Positions 1 through 7,887 of a stretch of DNA of 17,130 nucleotides are shown here, piece after piece (position 1 is the first letter of the stretch; every line of letters begins with the position of its first letter). Source of the DNA: Porticoccaceae bacterium (GTDB lineage Bacteria; Pseudomonadota; Gammaproteobacteria; Pseudomonadales; Porticoccaceae); NCBI GenBank assembly GCA_017858295.1, contig JAFMBU010000018.1:1-17130 (forward strand), read 5' to 3'. A model generated the notes under the pieces. That model searched no databases. It was not told where the DNA came from and saw only the letters and a list, made by a program, of their open reading frames with translations. The position numbers were made by a program, and so were the translations under genes.

Positions 1-43
1 TGCGCTGAGTGACTTCAGCAACTGTGGTATTCAACTGGACCAT
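1..43 (-). CDS. N-terminal fragment of a divergent gene, possibly phosphogluconate dehydratase (Edd)
   Basis: On the minus strand an ATG at 43-41 opens a frame that runs off the left edge after 14 codons (MVQLNTTVAEVTQR). A GGAG lies 5 nt upstream of this ATG. A second in-frame ATG at 70 has no clear ribosome binding site, so 43 is preferred. The short peptide resembles the start of Edd proteins (E. coli Edd begins MNPQLLRVTNRI). The shared upstream region carries HexR-like palindromes, and HexR typically controls edd together with pgi. Edd converts 6-phosphogluconate to KDPG. Fourteen residues cannot prove this; another sugar-catabolic gene or a chance frame remains possible. Confidence 0.4.
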   Translation of the reverse strand, partial: MVQLNTTVAEVTQR

Positions 44-87
44 AGCGACTCCGCTCGATAGCGGCTCCATTTAGATTAGCTGGGAAT

Positions 88-102
88 TGTAACAAAATTA
101 CG
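88..102. promoter_or_regulatory. Putative HexR operator, distal copy
   Basis: The sequence TGTAACAAAATTACG differs at two positions from the reverse complement (TGTAATAAAATTACA) of the perfect copy at 141-155. The two centres are 53 bp apart, about five helical turns, so paired binding on one DNA face is plausible. The site is 45 bp upstream of the leftward ATG at 43 and also lies in the -35 region of the TATAAT box at 123-128. Confidence 0.55.
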
Positions 103-122
103 AAATTTAACCAGACTCAATG

Positions 123-128
123 TATAAT
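123..128 (+). promoter_or_regulatory. Putative -10 box upstream of pgi
   Basis: A perfect TATAAT occurs here, but no good -35 hexamer sits at 16-18 bp upstream (positions 100-105 read ACGAAA). This would suit an activator-dependent or weak promoter. Transcription would begin near 135, just before the operator at 141-155, leaving a leader of about 170 nt ahead of pgi. Confidence 0.35.
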
Positions 129-140
129 TCCCGTTAATTT

Positions 141-155
141 TGTAATTTTATTACA
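141..155. promoter_or_regulatory. Putative HexR operator, perfect palindromic copy
   Basis: The sequence TGTAATTTTATTACA has perfect 6-bp arms (TGTAAT/ATTACA). It agrees with the HexR consensus known from gammaproteobacteria, roughly TGTART-www-AyTACA. HexR is an RpiR-family regulator that releases DNA when it binds KDPG and controls genes such as edd, zwf and pgi. The site lies just downstream of the candidate pgi start point, where binding would block transcription. HexR itself is not encoded in the window, so assignment rests on motif match and gene context. Confidence 0.7.
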
Positions 156-211
156 TTAACGATTTGTTGCGGCAGCGCCGTTTTAAATAGGCTATTGTGG
201 CGACATCCTCA

Positions 212-251
212 AGCTAAGGCAGCTCTGCGGCTGCAAGTTTACGCCTTAGCT
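212..251 (+). other. Hairpin in the pgi 5' leader
   Basis: AGCTAAGGC at 212-220 is perfectly complementary to GCCTTAGCT at 243-251. A short inner match, AGC at 221-223 with GCT at 230-232, could lengthen the stem. There is no T tract, so it is not an intrinsic terminator. It lies 52 nt before the pgi start codon and could affect mRNA stability or be a protein-binding inverted repeat. Confidence 0.5.
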
Positions 252-303
252 GACACCAATTAAACGGCCTATACAGACTAATTAATCACAGGAACTTGGA
301 TAG

Positions 304-1941
304 ATGACCTCCAGTAACTTTATCAGCACGGCAACAGCAGATTACAACCCCACCAACACCCCGGCGTGGAAAACACTTGAGCAACAGGCAGAAAAAGCCC
401 AACAGCAAAATATCAGTGATTTTTTTCAACAGAATCCCCAGCGCACTAGTCAGATGTCAGTGCAGAGCGGCGAGATACTCCTCGACTACTCAAAGAACCT
501 CGTTAGCGATAAAACCTGGCAGGCACTGCTCGAGCTGGCGGCACAGTCGCCCCTGGAACAACATCGCGCCGCCATGTTCTCTGGCGAAAAGATCAATACT
601 ACCGAAGACCGTGCCGTACTTCATGGGGCCCTGCGAGCTGAAATTGGCGATCAAACTGTGGCTTCAGCTGCGGCTGAATCTGATCAGCGGGTCCGCCTAG
701 TGAAACAGCAATTGGCGGACGTGGAGCTGGTCAGTGAGAAAATCCGCAATGGTCAGTGGCTGGGCAGCACCGGAAAAGCCATAACCGATGTCGTGAACAT
801 TGGCATTGGCGGCTCTGATCTGGGTCCGAAATTAGCCTGCAGCGCACTGCAAGAATTTGCTCATCCAGATATCAAGCTGCACTTTATCTCCAATGTGGAT
901 GGTGCAGAAATTTTGACCACGTTAAAGAGGCTCAATCCAGAAACCACTCTGGTGGCCCTAGCCAGTAAAACGTTTACCACCCACGAGACACTGCTAAATG
1001 CCAAGACCGCGCGCAACTGGTTTGCCGAGACATTGGGACTTGAGAATGCGCAATCTAGCAGCCATTTTGTCGGCCTCACCGCTAATCGCGCCAACGCCCT
1101 AGCCTATGGCATTCCAGCAGATCAGATTCTGGAATTTGCCGAATGGGTTGGCGGACGCTACTCACTCTGGTCCAGTATTGGTCTCTCTATCGCCATTTCT
1201 ATTGGCTATGACAAGTTTTTGCAAATGCTGGCTGGCGCCCGGGAGATGGATCTGCATTTTCAGCAGGCACCTCTATCAGAAAATATGCCGGTGATTATGG
1301 CCCTGCTGGGTATTTGGTATAGCAACTTCCTCGACGCACAATCTAATGCCGTGATTCCCTACTGCGAACGCCTGCTGTTGCTACCCTCTTATCTTCAACA
1401 GTTAGATATGGAGAGCAATGGCAAATCTACGACCCTTGATGGTCAGTCAATTGACTACCAGACTGGCGCGATTCTCTGGGGCCAGACCGGCACCAATGGA
1501 CAGCATGCGTTTTTCCAGCTGCTACATCAGGGCACGCGCATGGTACCCATAGATTTTGTCGCAGCCGCCGTGGACAACCTCAGCAATGAAGAGCACCATC
1601 GTGTACTGCTGGGCAATATGCTGGCTCAGGCATCAGCGCTGATGTGTGGTCAAGAAGCGCCTGAGGGGGAACCCTACCGCTACTATCCAGGCAACAAACC
1701 GTCTAATGTGTTGTTGCTCGACCAACTGTCACCAAAGAATTTTGGTGCGCTGATTGCGCTCTATGAGCACAAGGTATTTGTTCAGGGCAGCATTTGGAAT
1801 ATTAATTCTTTCGATCAGTGGGGCGTCGAGCTGGGCAAGAAAATGGCCAATCAGTTGCTGGCGTCAGATACTGGGGAGCAGACTGAATTAGACCCTTCCA
1901 CCACAGCGCTGTTTGCCCATATTAAGCAGTGCCAAGCATAG
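304..1941 (+). CDS. pgi: Glucose-6-phosphate isomerase
   Basis: This cytosolic enzyme interconverts glucose-6-phosphate and fructose-6-phosphate in glycolysis and gluconeogenesis. The 545-residue product is full length (E. coli Pgi has 549). It shows the SIS-domain phosphate loop IGIGGSDLGP from residue 166, the family signature EWVGGRYSLW, and the second signature GSIWNINSFDQWGVELGKK near the C terminus. By motif, the catalytic residues are Glu370 (MESNGKS), His401 (TNGQHAF) and Lys512. The Glu-His spacing of 31 equals that of E. coli. The ATG is preceded by AGGA about 10 nt upstream. The gene is convergent with ispH, 22 bp away, and its upstream region holds two HexR-like operators, which suggests control by sugar catabolite level. 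Confidence 0.97.
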   Translation: MTSSNFISTATADYNPTNTPAWKTLEQQAEKAQQQNISDFFQQNPQRTSQMSVQSGEILLDYSKNLVSDKTWQALLELAAQSPLEQHRAAMFSGEKINTTEDRAVLHGALRAEIGDQTVASAAAESDQRVRLVKQQLADVELVSEKIRNGQWLGSTGKAITDVVNIGIGGSDLGPKLACSALQEFAHPDIKLHFISNVDGAEILTTLKRLNPETTLVALASKTFTTHETLLNAKTARNWFAETLGLENAQSSSHFVGLTANRANALAYGIPADQILEFAEWVGGRYSLWSSIGLSIAISIGYDKFLQMLAGAREMDLHFQQAPLSENMPVIMALLGIWYSNFLDAQSNAVIPYCERLLLLPSYLQQLDMESNGKSTTLDGQSIDYQTGAILWGQTGTNGQHAFFQLLHQGTRMVPIDFVAAAVDNLSNEEHHRVLLGNMLAQASALMCGQEAPEGEPYRYYPGNKPSNVLLLDQLSPKNFGALIALYEHKVFVQGSIWNINSFDQWGVELGKKMANQLLASDTGEQTELDPSTTALFAHIKQCQA

Positions 1942-1953
1942 TTGCTATAGATT

Positions 1954-1982
1954 GAGCTGCGCTTTAGATGCGCAGCTCTTTT
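1954..1982 (+). terminator. pgi intrinsic terminator overlapping the ispH 3' end
   Basis: A perfect 9-bp stem, GAGCTGCGC at 1954-1962 and GCGCAGCTC at 1970-1978, closes a 7-nt loop and is followed by TTTT on the plus strand. The ispH stop codon (complement of 1964-1966) lies in the loop, and the right arm encodes the last residues of IspH. No T tract follows on the minus strand, so it should act mainly on pgi transcripts. Confidence 0.75.
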
Positions 1983-2899
1983 GGCAGGGAGAAGGTAACA
2001 TTTTCAACTACGCCGCTCAGTTCTTGAGGGGCGTTAGCTCCCAGTTCCACCAGGCGTGAAATCACATCGCGAACCAGCACATCAGGTGCCGATGCCCCAG
2101 CAGTAATCCCGATGGCCTTGCTCTGCTCAAGCCACTCGGTATCTATATCCTCAGGACCATCAATCAGATAAGCCTTGCAACCACAGCGCTCGGCCAATTC
2201 CCGTAAACGGTTGGAGTTGGAGCTGGCAACTGAACCGACCACCAAAATCAAGTCTGACTCTATAGCCAATTGCTTGACCGCATCCTGACGGTTTTGCGTG
2301 GCATAACAGATATCGTCTTTACGCGGTCCTTCGATCGCAGGGAATTTTTGCCGCAGCGCGTCGATCACTTTGGCCGTATCGTCCATAGACAATGTGGTCT
2401 GAGTAACAAAGGACAGCTTAGAGGGATCTTTCACCTCAAGCTTGGCCACATCGCTCTCATCTTCCACCAGATAAATATTACCGCCCTGGGAATGGTCATA
2501 CTGACCCATGGTGCCTTCCACTTCCGGGTGACCGGCGTGACCAATCAATACTGATTCAGTGCCATCGAGACTGAATTTAGCCACTTCCATATGCACCTTA
2601 GTGACCAGTGGGCAGGTGGCATCAAAGACTTTAAGACTGCGGCGGCGAGCCTCTTCTTGAACCGCCAATGAAACACCGTGAGCGCTAAAGATAACAATCA
2701 CATCATCGGGAATTTCATCGAGTTCATCCACAAAGACGGCGCCGCGATTGCGCAGATCATCGACAACAAATTTGTTGTGCACCACTTCGTGACGCACATA
2801 AATAGGTGCACCAAAGACTTCAAGGGCGCGATTAACTATATCAATAGCGCGATCCACACCGGCGCAAAAGCCCCGAGGGTTGGCCAGTTTGATATCCAT
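1964..2899 (-). CDS. ispH: 4-hydroxy-3-methylbut-2-enyl diphosphate reductase
   Basis: IspH (LytB) carries out the last MEP-pathway step, reducing HMBPP to isopentenyl and dimethylallyl diphosphate with an iron-sulfur cluster. The 311-residue product starts with MDIKLANPRGFCAGV and has the three cluster cysteines at 12 (GFCAGV), 96 (ATCPLVTKVH) and 198 (ICYATQNRQ), as in E. coli (12, 96, 197). The substrate-binding HEVVHN, SAHGV and GHPEVEGT motifs are also present. Its ATG shares one base with the fkpB stop codon (TAATG), so the two are likely translationally coupled at the end of the ribF-ileS-lspA-fkpB-ispH cluster. Its product feeds IspB, encoded further right. Confidence 0.97.
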   Translation of the reverse strand: MDIKLANPRGFCAGVDRAIDIVNRALEVFGAPIYVRHEVVHNKFVVDDLRNRGAVFVDELDEIPDDVIVIFSAHGVSLAVQEEARRRSLKVFDATCPLVTKVHMEVAKFSLDGTESVLIGHAGHPEVEGTMGQYDHSQGGNIYLVEDESDVAKLEVKDPSKLSFVTQTTLSMDDTAKVIDALRQKFPAIEGPRKDDICYATQNRQDAVKQLAIESDLILVVGSVASSNSNRLRELAERCGCKAYLIDGPEDIDTEWLEQSKAIGITAGASAPDVLVRDVISRLVELGANAPQELSGVVENVTFSLPKELRI

Positions 2900-3339
2900 T
2901 AGTGCAGGTTCTCCGGAACAACGCCGATAATCTTCACCTGAAAGACAATATTCTTACCCGCCAGTGGATGGTTAAAATCCACCATCACTTCACCGTCAAC
3001 TATATCGGCAATCACACCGGGCAACTCACCATCGCCGTTCTGAAACGAGAACATAGCACCGATCTCAATCTCCAGCTCATCAAAATTATCCATGGCCACA
3101 GCCTGAACATTCTGCTCGTTATGCTGGCCGAAGGCCTTTTCCGGTGGCACCAGAAATTCCTGCTCATCGGTCGCTCTCAAGCCAAACAATGTCTCTTCAA
3201 AACCCGGAAGCAGGCTGCCGTCGCCAATTGAAAAAGTTGCCGGCTTGCCTTCAAAATTTGAATCCACTACTGCGCCATCTTCCAGCGCTAAGGCAAAGTG
3301 CAGCGTAACCGTGGTGCCTGTATCTATGGGAATACTCAT
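2899..3339 (-). CDS. fkpB: FKBP-type peptidyl-prolyl cis-trans isomerase, SlpA-like
   Basis: The 146-residue protein matches the small SlpA/FkpB family of cytosolic prolyl isomerases and chaperones (E. coli FkpB has 149 residues). Visible features are the FKBP N-terminal strand with DGAVVDSNFEGKPATFSIGDG, the core PGFEETLFGL, an inserted-in-flap segment from about residue 65 to 125, and the VDFNHPLAGK motif returning to the FKBP fold. No signal peptide is seen. It sits between lspA (39 bp upstream) and ispH (1-base overlap), the usual order in gammaproteobacteria. Its physiological substrate is unknown. Confidence 0.93.
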   Translation of the reverse strand: MSIPIDTGTTVTLHFALALEDGAVVDSNFEGKPATFSIGDGSLLPGFEETLFGLRATDEQEFLVPPEKAFGQHNEQNVQAVAMDNFDELEIEIGAMFSFQNGDGELPGVIADIVDGEVMVDFNHPLAGKNIVFQVKIIGVVPENLH

Positions 3340-3378
3340 ATGGAAAACTCATCAATATTTCTAAATTAATTAATCTAA

Positions 3379-3912
3379 CTACTTCTTCTTCGCGCTGACA
3401 GTGGTATCGCTGTCCCCTGACTGTTGAAAAAACAGCCCATCAATAATAATCAATATTGCACCAACAGAGATGGCCATATCAGCGACATTAAAAGCAGCAA
3501 AGTGCCAGTTAGCCCAGTGAAAGTCGAGAAAATCCACCACATATCCAAGCGTTAATCGGTCGTAGAGATTACCCAGTGCACCGCCGAGAATAAGAGATAG
3601 GGCCAGTGCTTCAAGTACGCGCTGACGGGGTAAACGGGTCAGCCAGACAGCAATAATGAGGCTCACAACAATGGAGATAATGCTAAATAACCAGCGTTGC
3701 CAGCCACCTGCGTCACTGAGAAAGCTAAAGGCGGCCCCCTCGTTGTGCGCCCGCACCAGATTAAAGATGCCATTTACATAGAGGCTCTGGCCAAGACTAA
3801 ACTCCGCCATAATCCACAGCTTAGTGAGCTGATCGAGCAGCAGTATAGTTGCCGCTAGAGCAAACCACTTTAGCCAAGGTAATGTTTTAAGCGGTGTTTT
3901 TGGCTTAAGCAT
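3379..3912 (-). CDS. lspA: Lipoprotein signal peptidase (signal peptidase II)
   Basis: LspA is an inner-membrane aspartyl protease that removes signal peptides from prolipoproteins after Lgt modification. From the ATG at 3912 the product has 177 residues and four hydrophobic segments. The signature GNLYDR...GYVVDFLDF and the FNVADMAIS motif provide the catalytic Asp127 and Asp145. An upstream in-frame ATG at 3933 would add seven residues, but it has no ribosome binding site and homologues begin closer to the first membrane segment. The 3912 start has GGTGAG about 10 nt upstream and overlaps the ileS stop by 8 nt, as expected for coupled translation. The C terminus ends in a charged tail (AKKK). 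Confidence 0.95.
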   Translation of the reverse strand: MLKPKTPLKTLPWLKWFALAATILLLDQLTKLWIMAEFSLGQSLYVNGIFNLVRAHNEGAAFSFLSDAGGWQRWLFSIISIVVSLIIAVWLTRLPRQRVLEALALSLILGGALGNLYDRLTLGYVVDFLDFHWANWHFAAFNVADMAISVGAILIIIDGLFFQQSGDSDTTVSAKKK

Positions 3913-6727
3913 AGTGTCGAGTCTCACCGACATCAGAGAGATTAGTCACACAGCGACCACAGATTTCCGGGTGCTCTGCATGGCTGCCAACATCATCGAT
4001 AAAGTGCCAACAACGGACACATTTTTCGGCACTAGAACGCTGCAAGCCGACTTTTAGGCCGTCCAACATAGACTCATTGGCATCAGCTCCCTCGTTGAGA
4101 GGTAGCAGAGTTGCCTTCGAGGTGATGGTAACAAAGCGCAACTCATCTCCCAGTTTAGCCAGTGATTGGTGCAACTCAGCTCCGGCATAGAGTTGAATAT
4201 CGGCTCCCAGAGAGCCTTTCACAACGCCCTGATTACGCTGATCTTCAATCACTTTATTGATCGCTTCTTTAGCCTGCATAATCGCAGCCCAATCGGCAGG
4301 GCTTATGTCATCGCCGCCAGTTAGACGTGGCAGCGAATACCACTCAGCAATAAACACAGAAGACTCACGCTCGCCCGGCATAAAGCCCCAGAGTTCACTG
4401 GCGGTAAAGCTTAGAATCGGCGCGATCCAGCGAGTAAAGGCCTCGGCTATATGATGCAGTGCAGTCTGTGCTGAACGTCGTGCCAGACTATTTTCTGGGC
4501 AGGTATAGATACGATCTTTAATAATATCCAGATAGAAACCGCCCATATCGCGAACACAAAAGTTGTGCAGCTTTTGATAGATCAGATGAAACTGAAACTC
4601 ATCATAGGCAGTAATAATTTCTTCCTGGAGTCCGGCGGCGCAATCCACAGCCCAGCGATCAAGAGCCAGCATATCCTCATGTGGTACGCCATGTTGAGCC
4701 GGATCAAAGCCATCAATATTGGAGAGAAAATAGCGTGCGGTATTGCGAATCCGTCGATAGGAATCACCGGCGCGGCTCAAGATTTCGTCGGAAACCGTCA
4801 TTTCACTGCTGAAGTCCGCCGAGGCAATCCACAAGCGCAGTACATCGGCGCCCATTTCATTGATCACTTTTTGCGGTGAAATCACATTGCCAATCGACTT
4901 GGACATCTTGCGACCGTGTTCATCCACAGTAAACCCATGGGTCAGCACGGCCTTGTAAGGGGCTGTGCCATTAATTGCGATAGCGGTCTTCAGTGACGAC
5001 TGAAACCAGCCACGGTGTTGATCTGAGCCCTCGAGATAGAGATCTGCTGGGTAGCGCAGCTCTGAGCGGGCATTGACCACGGATTCGTGGGTGACACCTG
5101 AGTCAAACCACACATCCAGAGTGTCAGTCACTTTTTGGTAATCGGCGATATCGTCGCCAATAAGCTCTGCGGCCTCCAACTCAAACCAGGCTTCAATACC
5201 CTGATCTTCAACCCGCAGGGCAACCTGCTCGATTAATTGGGCGGTGTTCGGATGCAGCTCGCCGCTCTGCTTGTGAACAAACAGTGCGATGGGAACGCCC
5301 CAAGTACGCTGGCGAGAAATACACCAGTCCGGGCTATTGTCGAGCATGCCTTCGATACGCGCCTGGCCCCACTCCGGGTGCCAGCTGACATCTTTAACTG
5401 CGGCCTTGGCGCTGGCCAGCAGACCATTTTTATCCATGGAGATAAACCACTGCGGTGTGGCGCGATAAATTAATGGGGTTTTGGTGCGCCAGCAGTGGGC
5501 GTAACTGTGAACAAATTGGCCGCAGCTCATCAGCCGTTTATGCTCGCGCAAAACCTCCAGAACTGAGTCGTCAACTTTATAAACATGCTGGCCGGCAAAC
5601 AGCGCCACATCATCGGCGAACAGACCGTTATCCAAAATATAATTTAAGGTGCCAATGCCATATTGCTTGGCCACGACAAAATCTTCCATACCGTGATCTG
5701 GTGCTGTGTGGACACAGCCAGTACCGGCGTCAGTGGTAACGTGATCACCCACCAGTACAGGAATATCGCGCTCGTAGAACGGGTGCCGTGCAATAATATT
5801 TTCTAACTGCTGACCCTGACATCTGGCCAGTTGCTGATAGTCTTGAATCTCCAGACGCTGCATCACTGATTCCAGCAATAGCTCGGAGCAGATCAAGCGC
5901 TGGGGACCATTTTCGCCATTGATCTGCACTAGAACATAGTCTACTTCTGCGCCCACGGAAATTGCCTGACTGCTGGGCAGAGTCCAAGGAGTGGTGGTCC
6001 AGATCAACATATTGATCTCCCCCTCACCGGGCAGACCGCCAAATGCGGCAGAGACTTTATCCAGCTCGGCAGCATCAGTTACCGCAAAGGCAACATCTAT
6101 GGTGTAAGAGGTCTTATCCTGATATTCGACTTCCGCTTCAGCTAGAGCTGAACCACCCACCACACTCCAGTAAACCGGCTTGTAGCCTTTCACCAGATGG
6201 CCATTGGCGGCAATTTTGCCCAGTGCGCGAATAGTGTCCGCTTCCACCTGATAGTTCATGGTCAGGTAGGGACGCTCCCAGTCACCAAAGATACCGAGAC
6301 GAACAAAACCCGTACGCTGGCCATCCACCTGCTTCATGGCATATTCGCGACACTTTTTGCGGAAGGTGGAGTACTCCACTTTGACGCCGGCCTTGCCAAT
6401 CTTCTTTTCAACATTGTGTTCAATAGGCAGACCGTGACAGTCCCAACCGGGAATATAAGGGGCGTCATAGCCACTCATGGTGCGCGCTTTAACGATAATA
6501 TCTTTAAGGGTTTTGTTTACCGCATGACCCAGGTGAATCTCGCCGTTGGCGTAAGGGGGGCCATCGTGAAGAATATACTGTTCGCGGCCGGCGCGAGCCT
6601 CGCGAATCTGCTGATAGAGATTGCTGTCCTGCCACTCTTTTAACATTCCCGGTTCCCGCTGAGCCAGATTGGCACGCATGGGGAAAGCGGTCTTGGGCAG
6701 ATTCAGTGTTGCTTTGTAATCAGTCAT
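3905..6727 (-). CDS. ileS: Isoleucyl-tRNA synthetase
   Basis: This class I aminoacyl-tRNA synthetase charges tRNA-Ile. The 940 residues match the bacterial type (E. coli IleS has 938). The HIGH-type motif is HLGH at 65-68, inside GPPYANGEIHLGH. The KMSKS motif is at 607-611. The CP1 editing domain lies between, with the WTTTPWTLPSS and GTGCVHTAPDHG motifs. The C-terminal zinc finger has paired cysteines at 903/906 and 923/926. The ATG start gives the usual MTDYKATLNLP beginning, although the ribosome binding site is weak. It follows ribF after 84 bp and overlaps lspA by 8 nt. It is the common bacterial form, not the mupirocin-resistant eukaryote-like one. Confidence 0.98.
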   Translation of the reverse strand: MTDYKATLNLPKTAFPMRANLAQREPGMLKEWQDSNLYQQIREARAGREQYILHDGPPYANGEIHLGHAVNKTLKDIIVKARTMSGYDAPYIPGWDCHGLPIEHNVEKKIGKAGVKVEYSTFRKKCREYAMKQVDGQRTGFVRLGIFGDWERPYLTMNYQVEADTIRALGKIAANGHLVKGYKPVYWSVVGGSALAEAEVEYQDKTSYTIDVAFAVTDAAELDKVSAAFGGLPGEGEINMLIWTTTPWTLPSSQAISVGAEVDYVLVQINGENGPQRLICSELLLESVMQRLEIQDYQQLARCQGQQLENIIARHPFYERDIPVLVGDHVTTDAGTGCVHTAPDHGMEDFVVAKQYGIGTLNYILDNGLFADDVALFAGQHVYKVDDSVLEVLREHKRLMSCGQFVHSYAHCWRTKTPLIYRATPQWFISMDKNGLLASAKAAVKDVSWHPEWGQARIEGMLDNSPDWCISRQRTWGVPIALFVHKQSGELHPNTAQLIEQVALRVEDQGIEAWFELEAAELIGDDIADYQKVTDTLDVWFDSGVTHESVVNARSELRYPADLYLEGSDQHRGWFQSSLKTAIAINGTAPYKAVLTHGFTVDEHGRKMSKSIGNVISPQKVINEMGADVLRLWIASADFSSEMTVSDEILSRAGDSYRRIRNTARYFLSNIDGFDPAQHGVPHEDMLALDRWAVDCAAGLQEEIITAYDEFQFHLIYQKLHNFCVRDMGGFYLDIIKDRIYTCPENSLARRSAQTALHHIAEAFTRWIAPILSFTASELWGFMPGERESSVFIAEWYSLPRLTGGDDISPADWAAIMQAKEAINKVIEDQRNQGVVKGSLGADIQLYAGAELHQSLAKLGDELRFVTITSKATLLPLNEGADANESMLDGLKVGLQRSSAEKCVRCWHFIDDVGSHAEHPEICGRCVTNLSDVGETRHYA

Positions 6728-6760
6728 TGGTCTTTTTGTTTGACCGCAGTGGCCAACCCT

Positions 6761-6789
6761 ATATCAGTTAATTGTTAATAAAGTTTCAA
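6761..6789 (-). promoter_or_regulatory. Possible internal promoter upstream of ileS
   Basis: On the minus strand TTGAAA (complement of 6784-6789) is followed after exactly 17 bp by TGATAT (complement of 6761-6766). The -35 is 5/6 consensus and the -10 only 3/6. The 84-bp gap after ribF is long for this compact cluster and AT-rich, which leaves room for separate ileS expression. Confidence 0.35.
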
Positions 6790-6811
6790 GCTTCGTCATC
6801 TAACTATCAGA

Positions 6812-7747
6812 CTATTTGTCATATCCTAAAAACCACTGGCGGATCTTTTTTACATCCCCAGTGATTGATGCCACCAGTGCATCCACACTGGAAAATTTTT
6901 CTTCGTCGCGAACCTTGTGCAAGAACTCCACTGCGATGCGCTGACCGTAAAGATCACCGGCAAAGTCCAGCAAATGCACTTCTAAAATCGGCTTGACCAA
7001 GTCCCCTACTGTAGGTCGCAAACCCACATTGGCGGCACCGCAATAAAGGGTTCCGGCGACGTTCACTCGCACCGCAAACACACCAGACAGAGGCGCACTA
7101 AAACGGTTTAGTTGGACATTAGCCGTGGGAAAGCCAAGCTCTCGCCCCAGCTGCTGGCCATAGCCAACCACGCCACTAATGGCAAAGGGCCGCCCGAGCA
7201 ACTGGGCCGCGCGGGCAAAATCCGCCTGTTCCACCACTTCACGGATCAAAGTGCTGCTCACTCGACGGCCATCAGCTTCGACTGTCGCTGTATCCTGCAC
7301 TTCAAACCCATGGAGCTTGCCCTGCTCGCTCAACATGGCAAAGTCGCCACTGCGATCACAGCCAAAACGGAAGTCATCGCCGACGATTAAATGCTTCACC
7401 GCGAGTCCGCGAACCAAGACCTGCCCGACAAAATCTGCTGCCGATAGATTGCGCAGCTGGCGATTGAACTGCAGACAGACCACGGAATCCACACCCAGGG
7501 ACAGCAGTGTTTCAATTTTCTCACGCAATCGCATCAGCCGCGCTGGCGCTCGTTCGGCGGAAAAATATTCTCGCGGCTGCGGCTCAAAGGTCATAGCCAC
7601 CGAAGGTATCTGCAAACGCTGGGAGGCCTCTTTGACCTGACGCAAAATCGCCTGATGGCCAATATGCACACCATCAAAAGAGCCGATGGTGACCACGGAT
7701 TTTTCGTCTGGGGTGTGCAGGTTGTGCAGACCGCGAACAAAGGTCAT
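6812..7747 (-). CDS. ribF: Bifunctional riboflavin kinase / FAD synthetase
   Basis: RibF phosphorylates riboflavin to FMN and adenylates FMN to FAD. The N-terminal nucleotidyltransferase domain has GSFDGVHIGH at 22-31 and the later RVSSTLIRE motif. The C-terminal riboflavin kinase domain has GFPTANV and the EVHLLDF and DLYGQRI strands. The start chosen is the ATG at 7747, giving 311 residues beginning MTFVRGLHNL, which aligns with E. coli MKLIRGIHNL. A GTG at 7777 would add ten residues, but it sits only about 12 nt from the predicted transcription start and has no ribosome binding site. Neither start has a good Shine-Dalgarno. It is the first gene of the ribF-to-ispH series. Confidence 0.96.
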   Translation of the reverse strand: MTFVRGLHNLHTPDEKSVVTIGSFDGVHIGHQAILRQVKEASQRLQIPSVAMTFEPQPREYFSAERAPARLMRLREKIETLLSLGVDSVVCLQFNRQLRNLSAADFVGQVLVRGLAVKHLIVGDDFRFGCDRSGDFAMLSEQGKLHGFEVQDTATVEADGRRVSSTLIREVVEQADFARAAQLLGRPFAISGVVGYGQQLGRELGFPTANVQLNRFSAPLSGVFAVRVNVAGTLYCGAANVGLRPTVGDLVKPILEVHLLDFAGDLYGQRIAVEFLHKVRDEEKFSSVDALVASITGDVKKIRQWFLGYDK

Positions 7748-7795
7748 TTTGGCATGTGGCACAGGCGACGATTTCACTGTTCAAAATAGTCGTCG

Positions 7796-7824
7796 AGTAT
7801 ACCTAGCAAAGGCCAGAAAGGTAA
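7796..7824 (-). promoter_or_regulatory. Putative ribF promoter
   Basis: On the minus strand TTACCT (complement of 7819-7824) is followed after 17 bp by TATACT (complement of 7796-7801). The -10 is 5/6 consensus and the -35 is 3/6. Transcription would start near 7789, giving a leader of about 42 nt to the ATG at 7747. A 10-bp palindrome, ACAGCGCTGT at 7865-7874, lies about 40 bp upstream. Confidence 0.5.
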
Positions 7825-7887
7825 GGCACTGCAGCCAATTAACCGGCCTCAAAAGACGAAATTAACAGCGCTGTAAAGCGGGCTAAT

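Noticed and set aside
6197..6643. 148-codon plus-strand frame opposite the ileS 5' region
   Set aside because: It covers the HIGH-motif region of ileS in antisense and has no ribosome binding site or family resemblance.
7179..7640. 153-codon plus-strand frame opposite ribF
   Set aside because: It is fully antisense to conserved RibF motifs, and its Ser/Arg-rich low-complexity composition is typical of a shadow frame.
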